A stretch of DNA of 64,000 nucleotides from Oceanihabitans sp. 2_MG-2023. GTDB lineage: Bacteria; Bacteroidota; Bacteroidia; Flavobacteriales; Flavobacteriaceae. Position numbers and translations under genes: made by a program. The stretch spans positions 62,001 to 126,000 of the forward strand of contig NZ_JAUOQT010000001.1 in the NCBI RefSeq assembly GCF_030547245.1, read 5' to 3'. Shown here one piece after another: positions 46,140 to 55,065 of the stretch (positions within the stretch are counted from its first letter, which is position 1; every line of letters begins with the position of its first letter). Below the pieces are notes generated by a model. It searched no databases, was not told the origin of the DNA, and saw only the letters and a program-made list of their open reading frames with translations.

Positions 46140-46879
46140 ATGTCTTTTAAGGAAATTAATCATCTGTTTTCAAAATCGGAAAACCAATATATGAAGTCTG
46201 GGAAATGTTCAAAAAAACCTCACTTAACCCTCCTCTGTTGTGATGACTTCTACATATACAATTGCTTTTTTAAACTTTTTCCTTAACCTACAAAAAACTA
46301 TATGGAAGAATACAATTCAAAACTTCCAAAAGATGAAGAATAGGAATCTCTAATTAGCCTATATTCTACAAAAAACAAAGAACAGGGCATTGGTAATTTT
46401 GATGACATAGAAATCACTAGAAAACCGATTGAAACATTAAATTTTGAATATTGATTCAATGAGGAATTGAGTAATTTTAAGGAACTGTACTTCTTAATTA
46501 CAATTAGATATTTAGACACTCATAAACATCCGATATTAACTTTGAACAGCGATTTAATTAAAAGCAAAATATATTCACATTAGCTAATACCGAATTAAAT
46601 GTTTCAGGGCTAAATCATGCTAAAACCGAAGACTTAAGTTGAAAAAAAAAAAATGATTTTACCAATTTCTCAAAATCCTTCTTTGAATTAGTTAAATCCA
46701 ATAAACTCAATATTACACCAATTTACGACAAGTTAAGAGAGCTAAATTTACGCACAGTAATAAATTAAAAAAAGATAAAACTATTTTTCAAGTTTGAAGA
46801 TTATTTATTACTGGAGAACTATTTGGTAGATGATGGTAAATTTTGGTATAGCGCTTATTTAGCAAATCGTAATTCATGA
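46140..46879 (+). pseudogene. Decayed protein gene with several stops and frameshifts
   Basis: The plus strand reads as protein-like sequence interrupted by stops and shifts. A 48-codon frame spans 46140-46286 (MSFKEINHLFSKSENQ). Next comes MEEYNSKLPKDEE-stop from about 46302, then ESLISLYSTKNKEQGIGNFD. RYLDTHKHPILTLNSDLIKS and, after a shift, KNDFTNFSKSFFELVKSNKL and FEDYLLLENYLVDDGKFWYS follow to the stop at 46877-46879. I recognise no family. Joining the first frame to the rest is uncertain. Its place next to the att-like site suggests cargo of an earlier insertion. Confidence 0.5.
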
Positions 46880-49015
46880 GTTTTTTTTTAAAAATACTCT
46901 AATAGCTTCAATTTCGTTTTGTAGCTTTTTAAGCTGATCTTCTAACTTTTTAATTTTAGCGCTTTGTTGTTCAATTTCATCTTGTTGTTCTTGCACAGCA
47001 TTAATAAGCGCATAAGTAAACTTATTAGGATCTACTTCTAAAAACTTTTCAGATTCAAAAGAAATCTCCCTTACCATATCTGGTGCAATTATCTTTAATT
47101 CTTGCGCTATAACACCTTGATATATTTTGTTTTTAATTACCTGATTATTTCCAAAAATCTTTCGCATTTTAGTATTATAAGAAAAATTAACAGGTCTAAT
47201 TTTTGTAATCAACTCTAATCCTTCTTTATAATTGCTAACATTTTCTTTTAAACGTAAATCTGAAAACACTGCCCATGTTCCACCGCCAGATTTGTTTGCT
47301 GTACCATTTACAGATAAATCTGCTGTAGTAACAGCTGTGTTTATACCAATAGCATCATTAACACCATCTACAAACAACATATGCGTTTGATTGGCACTTT
47401 GCACAATCAACCCACCACTATCATGAATCTCAACAGGTCCATTATTCGCATTTATTATTCTACCAAAGCCAAAACCTCCTTCGTTATAAGCTTGTCCTAA
47501 GGTGTTTCCGCTTAAGCTACTAGCATCTTGAAAACTTACCACGCCAGCACCATTTGTTGTCATGACTTGGTTAGCTGTCCCATCTGTAAGTGGCATATCA
47601 TATTCATCATTAATATTCATTAAACCACTTTTATATATAGTAAGTGCATTACTACTAGTAGCTGGACCTAAGCCATTACCAATAGTAAAAAGTCTGTCTG
47701 TAGGACTATAAATAAAAAGGTTTGTATTATTAACAGGTGTATAAGTCGTGTTGTATGTGCCAAAAGTAGTTTCTCCATAAGAATGTGTTGTTGTTCCTAA
47801 ACCAAAAGCCATCGAAAATAACCCATTAGATTGAGTTCCTGCTCCAAATGCCATTGAACCTGCTCCAGTAGATTGTGTTCCTTGACCAATTGAATATGAA
47901 TTAGACCCTATGGATTGAGCTCCACCACCTATGGCGAATGAGAAATCTCCAATCGCATGGGAACTTGTACCAAAAGCAATCGATACAGCACCAGAAGCCA
48001 CTGTATTTAAGCCAAAAGCAATTGTGTTAGAACCTGAAGCCAAATTTCCTTGACCAAAAGCAGTTGAACTATATCCAGAAGCCTCATTAAAAAACCCAAA
48101 AGCTGTTGAATAAATATTAGAAGCAGTATTAAAATCGCCAAAAACTGTCGAATAGTCACCGGAAGCAGTAGTAAAATAACCGAAAGCTGTTGAATAGTCA
48201 CCAGAGGCAGTAGTAACAGCTCCAAAAGCGGTAGCATAATTACCCGAAGCGTTAGCATAATCACCAAAAGCTGTTGATCCATTTTGAGAAGCTGTTGTAC
48301 CTAATCCAAAAGCTGTTGAACTAACTCCAGAAGCTATTGTGTTATTACCAAAAGCTAGTGAGTTATCTCCAGAAGCCATAGTACCAAAACCAAAAGCTGT
48401 TGAGTTTTGACCAGAAGCTACAGTATTTACACCGAAAGCTGTAGAGTTTTCCCCAATATTAATATCATTCCATGAATTACCTAAGACTCTACCTGCTCTA
48501 AATGCCGCTTTATTAGGATTAAAGAACATGCGTGTACCACTACCAGTTACTTCGGCATCTATAGTGTTTCCTGTGCCAAAAGATCCTGTTACCAAAAAAC
48601 CATCTTCTCCATTAATAAGCACAGCACCATCTGTAGCTTCTATACTTTTACCTAAGCCTAACCCTCCTTGATCATAGGCTTCATTTAAGGTGTTACCGCC
48701 ACTATTAGAAGTTCCAGTGATTATAACCCAAGAAGTTGCTACATTGTCCCAATAGTAAAACCCTTTATATGGCACGCCATTACCTGTAACAAAAACAAGC
48801 ATTCCATTTTGGTTTATAGTTGGATTAACACTTGGAAAATTATCTATTTTTGGTATTAAAACACCATCATTATTTGCTGGTGTTACTTGATTTGAAGACT
48901 GTATATCTAAAGTAGCATTAGGATTAGTAGTTCCTATACCTACTTGTGCATAGGACATAACACTCAATAAAAGCGCTATAAGAGATAAATTAATTTGAAG
49001 GGTTTTCATAAACAA
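46874..49015 (-). CDS. Surface protein with YadA-head-like repeats and S74 chaperone domain
   Basis: This 713-residue protein has a signal peptide (start likely the third-codon ATG, MKTLQINLSL; cleavage after SYAQ). An N-terminal region with VGIGTTNPNATLDIQSS is typical of flavobacterial tail-fibre-like surface proteins. About 16 repeats of 14 residues follow (about 190-420, pattern ASGxxSTAFGxxT), like the left-handed beta-roll heads of trimeric adhesins. The C-terminal peptidase S74 intramolecular chaperone (about 605-713) has SDLRLKENVSNY and YQGVIAQEL, and ends in a coiled coil. It probably forms surface trimers. No phage genes are near. Confidence 0.82.
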   Translation of the reverse strand: MFMKTLQINLSLIALLLSVMSYAQVGIGTTNPNATLDIQSSNQVTPANNDGVLIPKIDNFPSVNPTINQNGMLVFVTGNGVPYKGFYYWDNVATSWVIITGTSNSGGNTLNEAYDQGGLGLGKSIEATDGAVLINGEDGFLVTGSFGTGNTIDAEVTGSGTRMFFNPNKAAFRAGRVLGNSWNDINIGENSTAFGVNTVASGQNSTAFGFGTMASGDNSLAFGNNTIASGVSSTAFGLGTTASQNGSTAFGDYANASGNYATAFGAVTTASGDYSTAFGYFTTASGDYSTVFGDFNTASNIYSTAFGFFNEASGYSSTAFGQGNLASGSNTIAFGLNTVASGAVSIAFGTSSHAIGDFSFAIGGGAQSIGSNSYSIGQGTQSTGAGSMAFGAGTQSNGLFSMAFGLGTTTHSYGETTFGTYNTTYTPVNNTNLFIYSPTDRLFTIGNGLGPATSSNALTIYKSGLMNINDEYDMPLTDGTANQVMTTNGAGVVSFQDASSLSGNTLGQAYNEGGFGFGRIINANNGPVEIHDSGGLIVQSANQTHMLFVDGVNDAIGINTAVTTADLSVNGTANKSGGGTWAVFSDLRLKENVSNYKEGLELITKIRPVNFSYNTKMRKIFGNNQVIKNKIYQGVIAQELKIIAPDMVREISFESEKFLEVDPNKFTYALINAVQEQQDEIEQQSAKIKKLEDQLKKLQNEIEAIRVFLKKNS

Positions 49016-49055
49016 TACAGGTTATTTAAAATTTAAACACTTTTTTTTAAGATTT

Positions 49056-49163
49056 TTATGAAGCCGCTCTTAAAACAAGTTGCTCCAATTCTCTAAATAC
49101 TTTTTTTTGAGAACCAACTAGCAACGTTTGCTTTATAACACCAGTAGCAATATCTATTATATT
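49056..49163 (-). pseudogene. Possible gene-end remnant
   Basis: An open 35-codon stretch without a start reads NIIDIATGVIKQTLL...FRELEQLVLRAAS then stop. The composition looks coding, and it sits alone in a 517-bp gap between two surface-protein genes. The rest of the gap (49164-49532) contains only short frames. I do not recognise the family. Confidence 0.25.
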
Positions 49164-49532
49164 TTAGTGCATTTTATATTTTTTCCTAAGTAAACATTCA
49201 TTATTTTGCTTGATATAATGTGATTTATTTTTATAGTTCTTCATTTATAAAAAAAGCCTTAATAGCATCCATTGCTTATTTTTTTTAAAATAATGTATGC
49301 TATCCTCTGACCGCTGGCATCTGTTCTCAAACACATTCGTCATAAGTTTCAGAACATTTGTAAATTGATTTTTTCTAAGAAACCTCTAAGCTTATCTACT
49401 GAATTATACTCGTTTTTAATTCCTATTCCGTTTTTCATTGGTTTTGGTTTAAAGATTACTGATATAAAACCGCTTCTATTAAAAAATAAAAAATGGTTTT
49501 ATACCCTTTCTTGTTTGAATATAATATTGAGA

Positions 49533-50897
49533 CTAGTTAATAATGACTTTTTTAGTAATTATACCTTCATTAAAATCTAATTTCAAAATATAGATACCAT
49601 TAGATAATGTGTTTGTTGATATAATAAGCTCTTTACCTGTTTTTACCTTTGCTCCAGAAATATTATAAATGGTATAGTTTTCTAATCTTACACTATCAGG
49701 TGAAATTACTTTTAGGTCATTAGCCCTTGTAATTATTTTTATATCATTCATCAACTCAAAATCGGAAATACTTAAGCCTGCATCTTCAGTTACAACCAAA
49801 AAGTCTGTCCACAAGGCTCCAGCATCTGTTACGTATGCTCCAGTAGTATTTGGTGGTATGTGTAGATTAATATCACCACGAGCAATAATGCTTCCAAAAG
49901 TATCATTTGTACCTGTAATTATTGTTGGAGGTGTAGTCGCTAGAGAAGTTACATCGGTTAAGCCAACGTCCATAAAAGCTAATAAACCAATATTTAAAAC
50001 ACTATCTGGTATTGTAATACTAGTAAAATTAGCCTGACGAAAAGCAGCATCACCAATACTTGTAACACTATTACCTATTACAACATTATTTAGATTGTTA
50101 TTTTGAGCAAAAGCACCATCACCGATAACAAGAACACTATCAGGGATTACAAGACTCTGTAAATTATTAAAAGCGAAAGCTGCAGTACCAATATTAATAA
50201 TACCATCTGGAATAACAACATTCGTTAAACCACTACCATTAAAAGCATTATTACCAATATTAGTAACATTATAACTTATACAACCACGAGCAACAATATC
50301 TGGTATATTTACTGAAGTAACACCTGCTGTATTGTATCCTGTAACAGTGACTTCGTTATTCCCATTAATTTGATAGGTAATATAATCTACTGTAAAAGTT
50401 GCATTAAGTCCTTCTGCAACACTATTGAAACCTGCCCATGTTGCAGCTGCATATGCACTTGCTGTGCCAGATGGTATAGATAAATTTATATTACTACGAT
50501 ATGAAGCACCAAAAGAATCAGTACCACCTCCTGTAAAAATTACAGGTGGTATTGTTGCTTCAGAAATAACACAAGTTAATTGAAGATTTGCAACAAAAGC
50601 ATTTTCACCAATAAAGGTAACACTATCCGGAATGGTAACACTTGTTAAATTATTATTTTGAAGTGCAAAGTTTCCAATACCAGTAACACTGTATGTTATA
50701 CCATCATTAGGGTTGTCAATTGTTGAAGGTATATCTATATCTGTTCCGCCAGAAACATAATCTCTTACGTCAACAGTTGTTGTAGTTGTTATATCAAACT
50801 CTAAAGTATTGTTGTTATTATCAAGAGCTGTAAATGTTTGCGAATGCCCAATTATAGATATAAATAAAGTAGTTAAAACAAGAAGTATTTTTTTCAT
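49533..50897 (-). CDS. BspA-like leucine-rich repeat protein with type IX sorting tail
   Basis: This 454-residue secreted protein has a signal peptide (cleavage after IIGHSQ). LRR_5/BspA-type repeats fill about 60-340, such as LTSVTIPDSVTFIGENAF and LQSLVIPDSVLVIGDGAF. A type A sorting domain occupies about 375-454 (LKVISPDSVRLENYTIYNISG, LSNGIYILKL, ITKKVIIN). It resembles the larger island protein at 38907 in repeat type and in the LFVP/LHIPPNT...Y...W linker, so the two may be related surface adhesins. Confidence 0.82.
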   Translation of the reverse strand: MKKILLVLTTLFISIIGHSQTFTALDNNNNTLEFDITTTTTVDVRDYVSGGTDIDIPSTIDNPNDGITYSVTGIGNFALQNNNLTSVTIPDSVTFIGENAFVANLQLTCVISEATIPPVIFTGGGTDSFGASYRSNINLSIPSGTASAYAAATWAGFNSVAEGLNATFTVDYITYQINGNNEVTVTGYNTAGVTSVNIPDIVARGCISYNVTNIGNNAFNGSGLTNVVIPDGIINIGTAAFAFNNLQSLVIPDSVLVIGDGAFAQNNNLNNVVIGNSVTSIGDAAFRQANFTSITIPDSVLNIGLLAFMDVGLTDVTSLATTPPTIITGTNDTFGSIIARGDINLHIPPNTTGAYVTDAGALWTDFLVVTEDAGLSISDFELMNDIKIITRANDLKVISPDSVRLENYTIYNISGAKVKTGKELIISTNTLSNGIYILKLDFNEGIITKKVIIN

Positions 50898-50946
50898 AAT
50901 TTTTTAGTTTTAAATTAAAGTTTAAAGTGAATTTTGGTTTTTAATG

Positions 50947-51516
50947 TTAGTAATCTATTTTTATAGAATTATCATTTATTCCTTGTTTAAAAGTAAATGT
51001 AGTCCCTCCGTTTTCCGGCTTTAACATTACTGTATATTCCGTTTTCGATACGTCTCCGTTTTTTGGGAATTTTATAAAAGCCATAGATAATGTTGGGTTT
51101 TCAATATTCTTATCGGTTTTTAATTGTCCAGTAGCTTTTTCTGCTAATTCGCCTAATATTGAGAGATTAATATTTTCATCTAACTGAAACATAAAATCTG
51201 AAGCTTGTGTACCTTGTGGCACTTCTAGAGAGATCTCTTGGTTTTGTTTCCAAATGCCTTTTGTTTGATTCCACTGTCCCATTTTTAAAGAAACAGGATC
51301 TTTAGTTACCGTAACACCTATAATATTTCCTAAGGATTTATTGTAGGTAATTGTTAAATCTGTGTAATAGGCATCATCCCCAAATTCATTTTTAATGTCT
51401 TTTTGTATTTCTAAAAAACCATTTGCTGTTGCTGGTTGTTTTGCCGAATTTCCTCCACAAGACTGGAGTATTATTATTGAAAATGCTACTATTACTGTAA
51501 GTTTTAATACTTTCAT
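50947..51516 (-). CDS. Lipoprotein of unknown function
   Basis: This 189-residue protein has a lipobox (IILQSC, about Cys20) followed by GGNSAKQPATANG. The mature part is mixed alpha/beta with no domain I recognise. A beta-rich end (TEYTVMLKPENGGTTFTFKQ) suggests a compact envelope domain. It follows the LytS/LytT-like pair and precedes the BspA-like gene, with gaps of 167 and 49 bp. Confidence 0.65.
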   Translation of the reverse strand: MKVLKLTVIVAFSIIILQSCGGNSAKQPATANGFLEIQKDIKNEFGDDAYYTDLTITYNKSLGNIIGVTVTKDPVSLKMGQWNQTKGIWKQNQEISLEVPQGTQASDFMFQLDENINLSILGELAEKATGQLKTDKNIENPTLSMAFIKFPKNGDVSKTEYTVMLKPENGGTTFTFKQGINDNSIKIDY

Positions 51517-51683
51517 TTTAGTGTTTTTAGTTTATTAGCCATCATAGTTTCTATAATGACTTTATTTTTAACAACAATAAAAGTACGTAGCAAAAAAGAG
51601 GTAGAAAATAGGGAATCTATTTTCTAAGCTTTAGAATAAATAAGTGCGATACTTGAAGAAATATCTGTAAAAGGGCAAGAAGT

Positions 51684-52421
51684 TTAGTTGTTATTCCAGT
51701 TTAAAAAGGTAGTTAAAAAACCTTCTTTTTTTCGAGAAGACACAGGTATTTTTTTTCCATTTTTCAAATGAATAACACCAGATTTATCATATTTATCTAT
51801 GAATTTTAAGTTGACCATAAACGATTGATGTGGACGTGTAAAATTAGCAGCAGAAAGTCGTTCTTCAAATTCCTTTAACGTTTTTGAAACTAAATATTTT
51901 TTATTATTGCCACAATAGAAAGTAGTATATCCTTTGTCGGTTTCACAATATAGTAATTCATTTAAATCTATAACTTGAAAACTATCGTGCAGAGACAATA
52001 TTAATTTAGAATCTTCATTATTCCAAACCTCTTTCACCATTTTTATTTGTTGTTTTTGTTCTACAATAGGTAATGTAGAAACTTTTTGCAAGGCTATTTG
52101 AAGTTCTTCTACATCTACAGGTTTCAATAGATAATCTACAGCGCCTATTTTTAAGGCTTGAATAGCGAATTCTTCATAAGCAGTAATAAAAATAACTTTA
52201 AAGGCTAGGTTTTCTGTTTGGGCTAAAAAATCAAATCCAGTACCATCAGTAAGGTTAATATCTAAAAAAATCAACTCTGGCTTACAAGAATTTGCAACTA
52301 CAACAGCATCTTTTACAGATTCACATTCACCTATTACTTCGACTTTAGTGTCTGTTAATTGTAATAAATTAAGTAATCCTTTTCTAATATATGCTTTATC
52401 TTCTACTATTAGTGCTTTCAT
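51684..52421 (-). CDS. LytTR-family response regulator
   Basis: This 245-residue protein has a receiver domain (about 1-118) with acidic Glu7-Asp8 and phospho-acceptor Asp54 (LIFLDINL), then Thr/Lys positions in FITAYEEF and YLLKPVDVEE. A LytTR DNA-binding domain (about 140-245) ends with TRPHQSFMVNLKFIDKY and KKIPVSSRKKEGF. It overlaps the sensor kinase gene by one base, so the two form a LytS/LytT-like pair. Confidence 0.92.
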   Translation of the reverse strand: MKALIVEDKAYIRKGLLNLLQLTDTKVEVIGECESVKDAVVVANSCKPELIFLDINLTDGTGFDFLAQTENLAFKVIFITAYEEFAIQALKIGAVDYLLKPVDVEELQIALQKVSTLPIVEQKQQIKMVKEVWNNEDSKLILSLHDSFQVIDLNELLYCETDKGYTTFYCGNNKKYLVSKTLKEFEERLSAANFTRPHQSFMVNLKFIDKYDKSGVIHLKNGKKIPVSSRKKEGFLTTFLNWNNN

Positions 52422-54613
52422 TATGCTACAATTATTTTGTAAGGAATTATTAAAGTAACGATAGTTCCTTGCTCCTTATATTTTTGTCTATCTTCAATAG
52501 TAACAGAACCCTTCATTTTAAAATCTTTAGATAACATTTTTATTCGTTCTGAAGTAATAGTAGTGGATAATGATTTTTTGTGCTGCTTTTTATTTTCTAC
52601 TAAGGAATCAACCCCAATCCCATTATCTGTAATAGTACAAATTAGTTGTTTATTTAAATATTTAAGTTGAAGATCAATTTTCCTATTATCTTTTTTATCT
52701 TTAAAACCGTGTTCTATAGCATTTTCAATAAAGGGCTGTACAAGCATTGGTGGTATTTCTAATAAAGACTCATCGATACTTTCGTCTACTAATATTGTAT
52801 ATTGATACGATTGACTAGCTTCTAAATTTTGAAGTTCTAAATAGTTGTTTATCGCTGTTAGTTCTTCATATAACGGCACCGTTTTGTCTCTTGAATTTTC
52901 TAACGTAATGCGAAGTAATTTTGAAAATTTAGAGAGATATAAAATAGACTTTTTTTCTTCTTTATTTAAAATCATACCTTGTAAAACAGAAAGTGAATTA
53001 AAGATAAAATGTGGTGTCATTTGTGAGCGTAATAATTTTTGCTCAATTACTATATTTTGTGTTTTTGATTTTTCGTTTCTAAATTTTTGATAGAATATAA
53101 TAGAACCTAATAATATTGAAACCAAGAGAGCTCCAATAATTGCCCAAAGATAATTTTGTTTTGACTTTTCTAAATCTTTAGTAGTAGCTGTTACTGTTTT
53201 AGTCAGTTTTAATTCTCTAAAACTAGCTAACTCTAATTCTTGCTTGTATTTATACTCGTACTCTAATTGCGTGATTTTCTCAACACTTTTTTTACTTAAA
53301 AGACTATCACTTAATATTTTAAATTGCTGATAACTCGATAATGCTTTTTTATAGTCACCTGTATTTTTATAGATATTAGAAAGTAGTTCTAAAGCTTTAT
53401 GCTGCGAATCATAAAGGTTTAATTCGTCTGCAATTTTCTTGCCTTTCCATGCAAAAGACAATGCCTTTTTATATTGCTTTTCATCTAAATAACTTTCTGA
53501 AAGACCTAAATAATTACTAATTGTAACGTACTGCTCTCCATTTTCTAAACTTATAACATTCGATTTCTCAAAATTCTCACGCGCTATTAAGGGTTTTTTA
53601 AGTAATAAATTAACTTCTCCAATGTTGGTTAAACAAACAGATTCTTGCCCTACATCTTTGATTTCTTGGCTTATTTTCAAAGATTCGTACATATATTTTA
53701 ATGCTTTTTCATACTCTTTTTTACGCTTGTATATAAGTCCAATGTTTTCTTTATTTATTGCTATAATGCCTTTGTTTTCCAGTTTTAATGCAAAATTTAA
53801 AGACTTATTATGGTATTCTAGTGCTTTATCAAAGTTTCCAATAGATCTATACATACTACCTAAATCATTCATTGAAATTGACATACCAAGAGTATCTCCT
53901 AATTTTTCTTTATAGTACAACCCTTCACTATAATAATCTAAAGCAATAGCTATATTTCCTTGTTTTTTATAAACCTTCCCTAAATTACTTAATGCATAAG
54001 GCACCCCATATTCATGATTGATTTCTTTGCTAACTGCTAATGCTTTTTTATAGTATGAAATCGCTTCTAGATAGTTTCCTAGGCTTGAATTAACACTTCC
54101 TAAATTCATATAACCTGCTACTAGTTTTTTTTTGTCATGTATCTCTTCATATATAGCCAATGATTTTTTTAAATAACTTAAGGCCTCTTTATTTTGAGAT
54201 TGTTGCAAATGCGTGACTCCTATAGAGTTATAAGAAGAAGCTATTCCTTTTTTATCATTAATAAACTTAAATATTTGAAGTGATTGTTGAAAATAATCTA
54301 AACCATTATCATAATTTGATTTTCGATTTGCTAGGATTCCCTTTAAACTTAAAACGTTGGCTTTTCCTTTTTTATAGTCTAGACTATCACTTATGATTTC
54401 TGCTTTTTTCAAATAGGAATTGGTTAAACTCAGGTCTTTTCGAAAACATAAAAATGCCAAATCGTATAAAACATCTGCCCTTGTAGTATCACGCTCTTTA
54501 TGATTTTGCAATTCAATTTTTAGACTATCTATTTTTGATTCTTGTGCAAAAATAGCTGTTGAAAAAAACAAGAAAGAGATAAAAGTTAAAATAGATAAAT
54601 TGTTGATTTTCAT
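52421..54613 (-). CDS. TPR-containing LytS-type sensor histidine kinase
   Basis: This protein of about 730 residues has a signal peptide (FFSTAIFAQ) and a periplasmic array of TPR repeats (about 40-445). A transmembrane segment (about 493-513) is followed by a His_kinase (LytS-type) domain with QMTPHFIFNSLS, where His540 of the upstream-numbered frame is phosphorylated. The HATPase domain has PPMLVQPFIENAIEHGF and DNGIGVD. I chose the ATG at 54613 (MKINNLSIL), because the upstream ATG at 54628 adds five residues before the signal peptide. It should signal to the coupled LytTR regulator. Confidence 0.9.
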   Translation of the reverse strand: MKINNLSILTFISFLFFSTAIFAQESKIDSLKIELQNHKERDTTRADVLYDLAFLCFRKDLSLTNSYLKKAEIISDSLDYKKGKANVLSLKGILANRKSNYDNGLDYFQQSLQIFKFINDKKGIASSYNSIGVTHLQQSQNKEALSYLKKSLAIYEEIHDKKKLVAGYMNLGSVNSSLGNYLEAISYYKKALAVSKEINHEYGVPYALSNLGKVYKKQGNIAIALDYYSEGLYYKEKLGDTLGMSISMNDLGSMYRSIGNFDKALEYHNKSLNFALKLENKGIIAINKENIGLIYKRKKEYEKALKYMYESLKISQEIKDVGQESVCLTNIGEVNLLLKKPLIARENFEKSNVISLENGEQYVTISNYLGLSESYLDEKQYKKALSFAWKGKKIADELNLYDSQHKALELLSNIYKNTGDYKKALSSYQQFKILSDSLLSKKSVEKITQLEYEYKYKQELELASFRELKLTKTVTATTKDLEKSKQNYLWAIIGALLVSILLGSIIFYQKFRNEKSKTQNIVIEQKLLRSQMTPHFIFNSLSVLQGMILNKEEKKSILYLSKFSKLLRITLENSRDKTVPLYEELTAINNYLELQNLEASQSYQYTILVDESIDESLLEIPPMLVQPFIENAIEHGFKDKKDNRKIDLQLKYLNKQLICTITDNGIGVDSLVENKKQHKKSLSTTITSERIKMLSKDFKMKGSVTIEDRQKYKEQGTIVTLIIPYKIIVA

Positions 54614-54662
54614 AAAACTGAATAACATTTTTTTAATAACTTCCTGTTCTTAGAGTAAGAAT

Positions 54663-54723
54663 ACTACCATTAATATATGGTAGTTTTAACTCTTTTTAAT
54701 AAATGTCAAATAAAGCAAAAGTA
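54663..54723 (-). promoter_or_regulatory. -7 box and leader hairpin of the sensor kinase gene
   Basis: The minus strand carries TACTTTTG (54716-54723), matching TAnnTTTG. Downstream, ACTACCAT and ATGGTAGT (54663-54670, 54677-54684) form an 8-bp hairpin that would lie in the 5' leader. The hairpin could instead be a terminator of the upstream PAS operon. Confidence 0.4.
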
Positions 54724-55065
54724 GCTTAATAAATTATACTAAAACATAGATAATCTTTTTTTGAAAGAGTTCAAGATATAAGTGCTGCGTTTAAGTTAAT
54801 AAGCGCATAAGAGAGAAAGATTATTGCAAATCGACTCTAAAACGGTCTGTATTTTTATTTTGAGATTATATTAAACAAATACACAGGATATTTTAACACA
54901 TAAAAGTTAAACTATAAGTAAAAAAAATTATTGTTAAAAACCAAGAGAAGACTTTAGTTTTAGCATTGTGTAAAGAAAACCAAACACCAATTCACCAAAC
55001 AATTACGAATATAAAATCAATTCCATTTTTTTATTATATAAAGTAGTCTAAATGAAATATCTTAG
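54724..55065. other. Intergenic stretch, no gene seen
   Basis: About 340 bp between the kinase promoter and the end of the PAS gene show no reading frame, RNA fold or strong terminator that I can support. Confidence 0.5.

Noticed and set aside
46298-46519. 73-codon minus-strand frame opposite the decayed gene
   Set aside because: The plus strand gives a better protein-like reading over a longer stretch; this frame is probably its shadow.
47980-48480. Regular short repeats resembling a CRISPR array
   Set aside because: The 42-bp period is the coding period of 14-residue beta-roll repeats in an intact gene; there are no constant repeats with unique spacers.
46874-49015. Tail-fibre-like gene as evidence of a prophage
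   Set aside because: It has a signal peptide, and no capsid, terminase, portal or lysis genes occur anywhere in the window.
49365-49580. 71-codon plus-strand frame in the 49.0-49.5 kb gap
   Set aside because: It overlaps the 3' end of the BspA-like gene, and no family or signal is recognisable.
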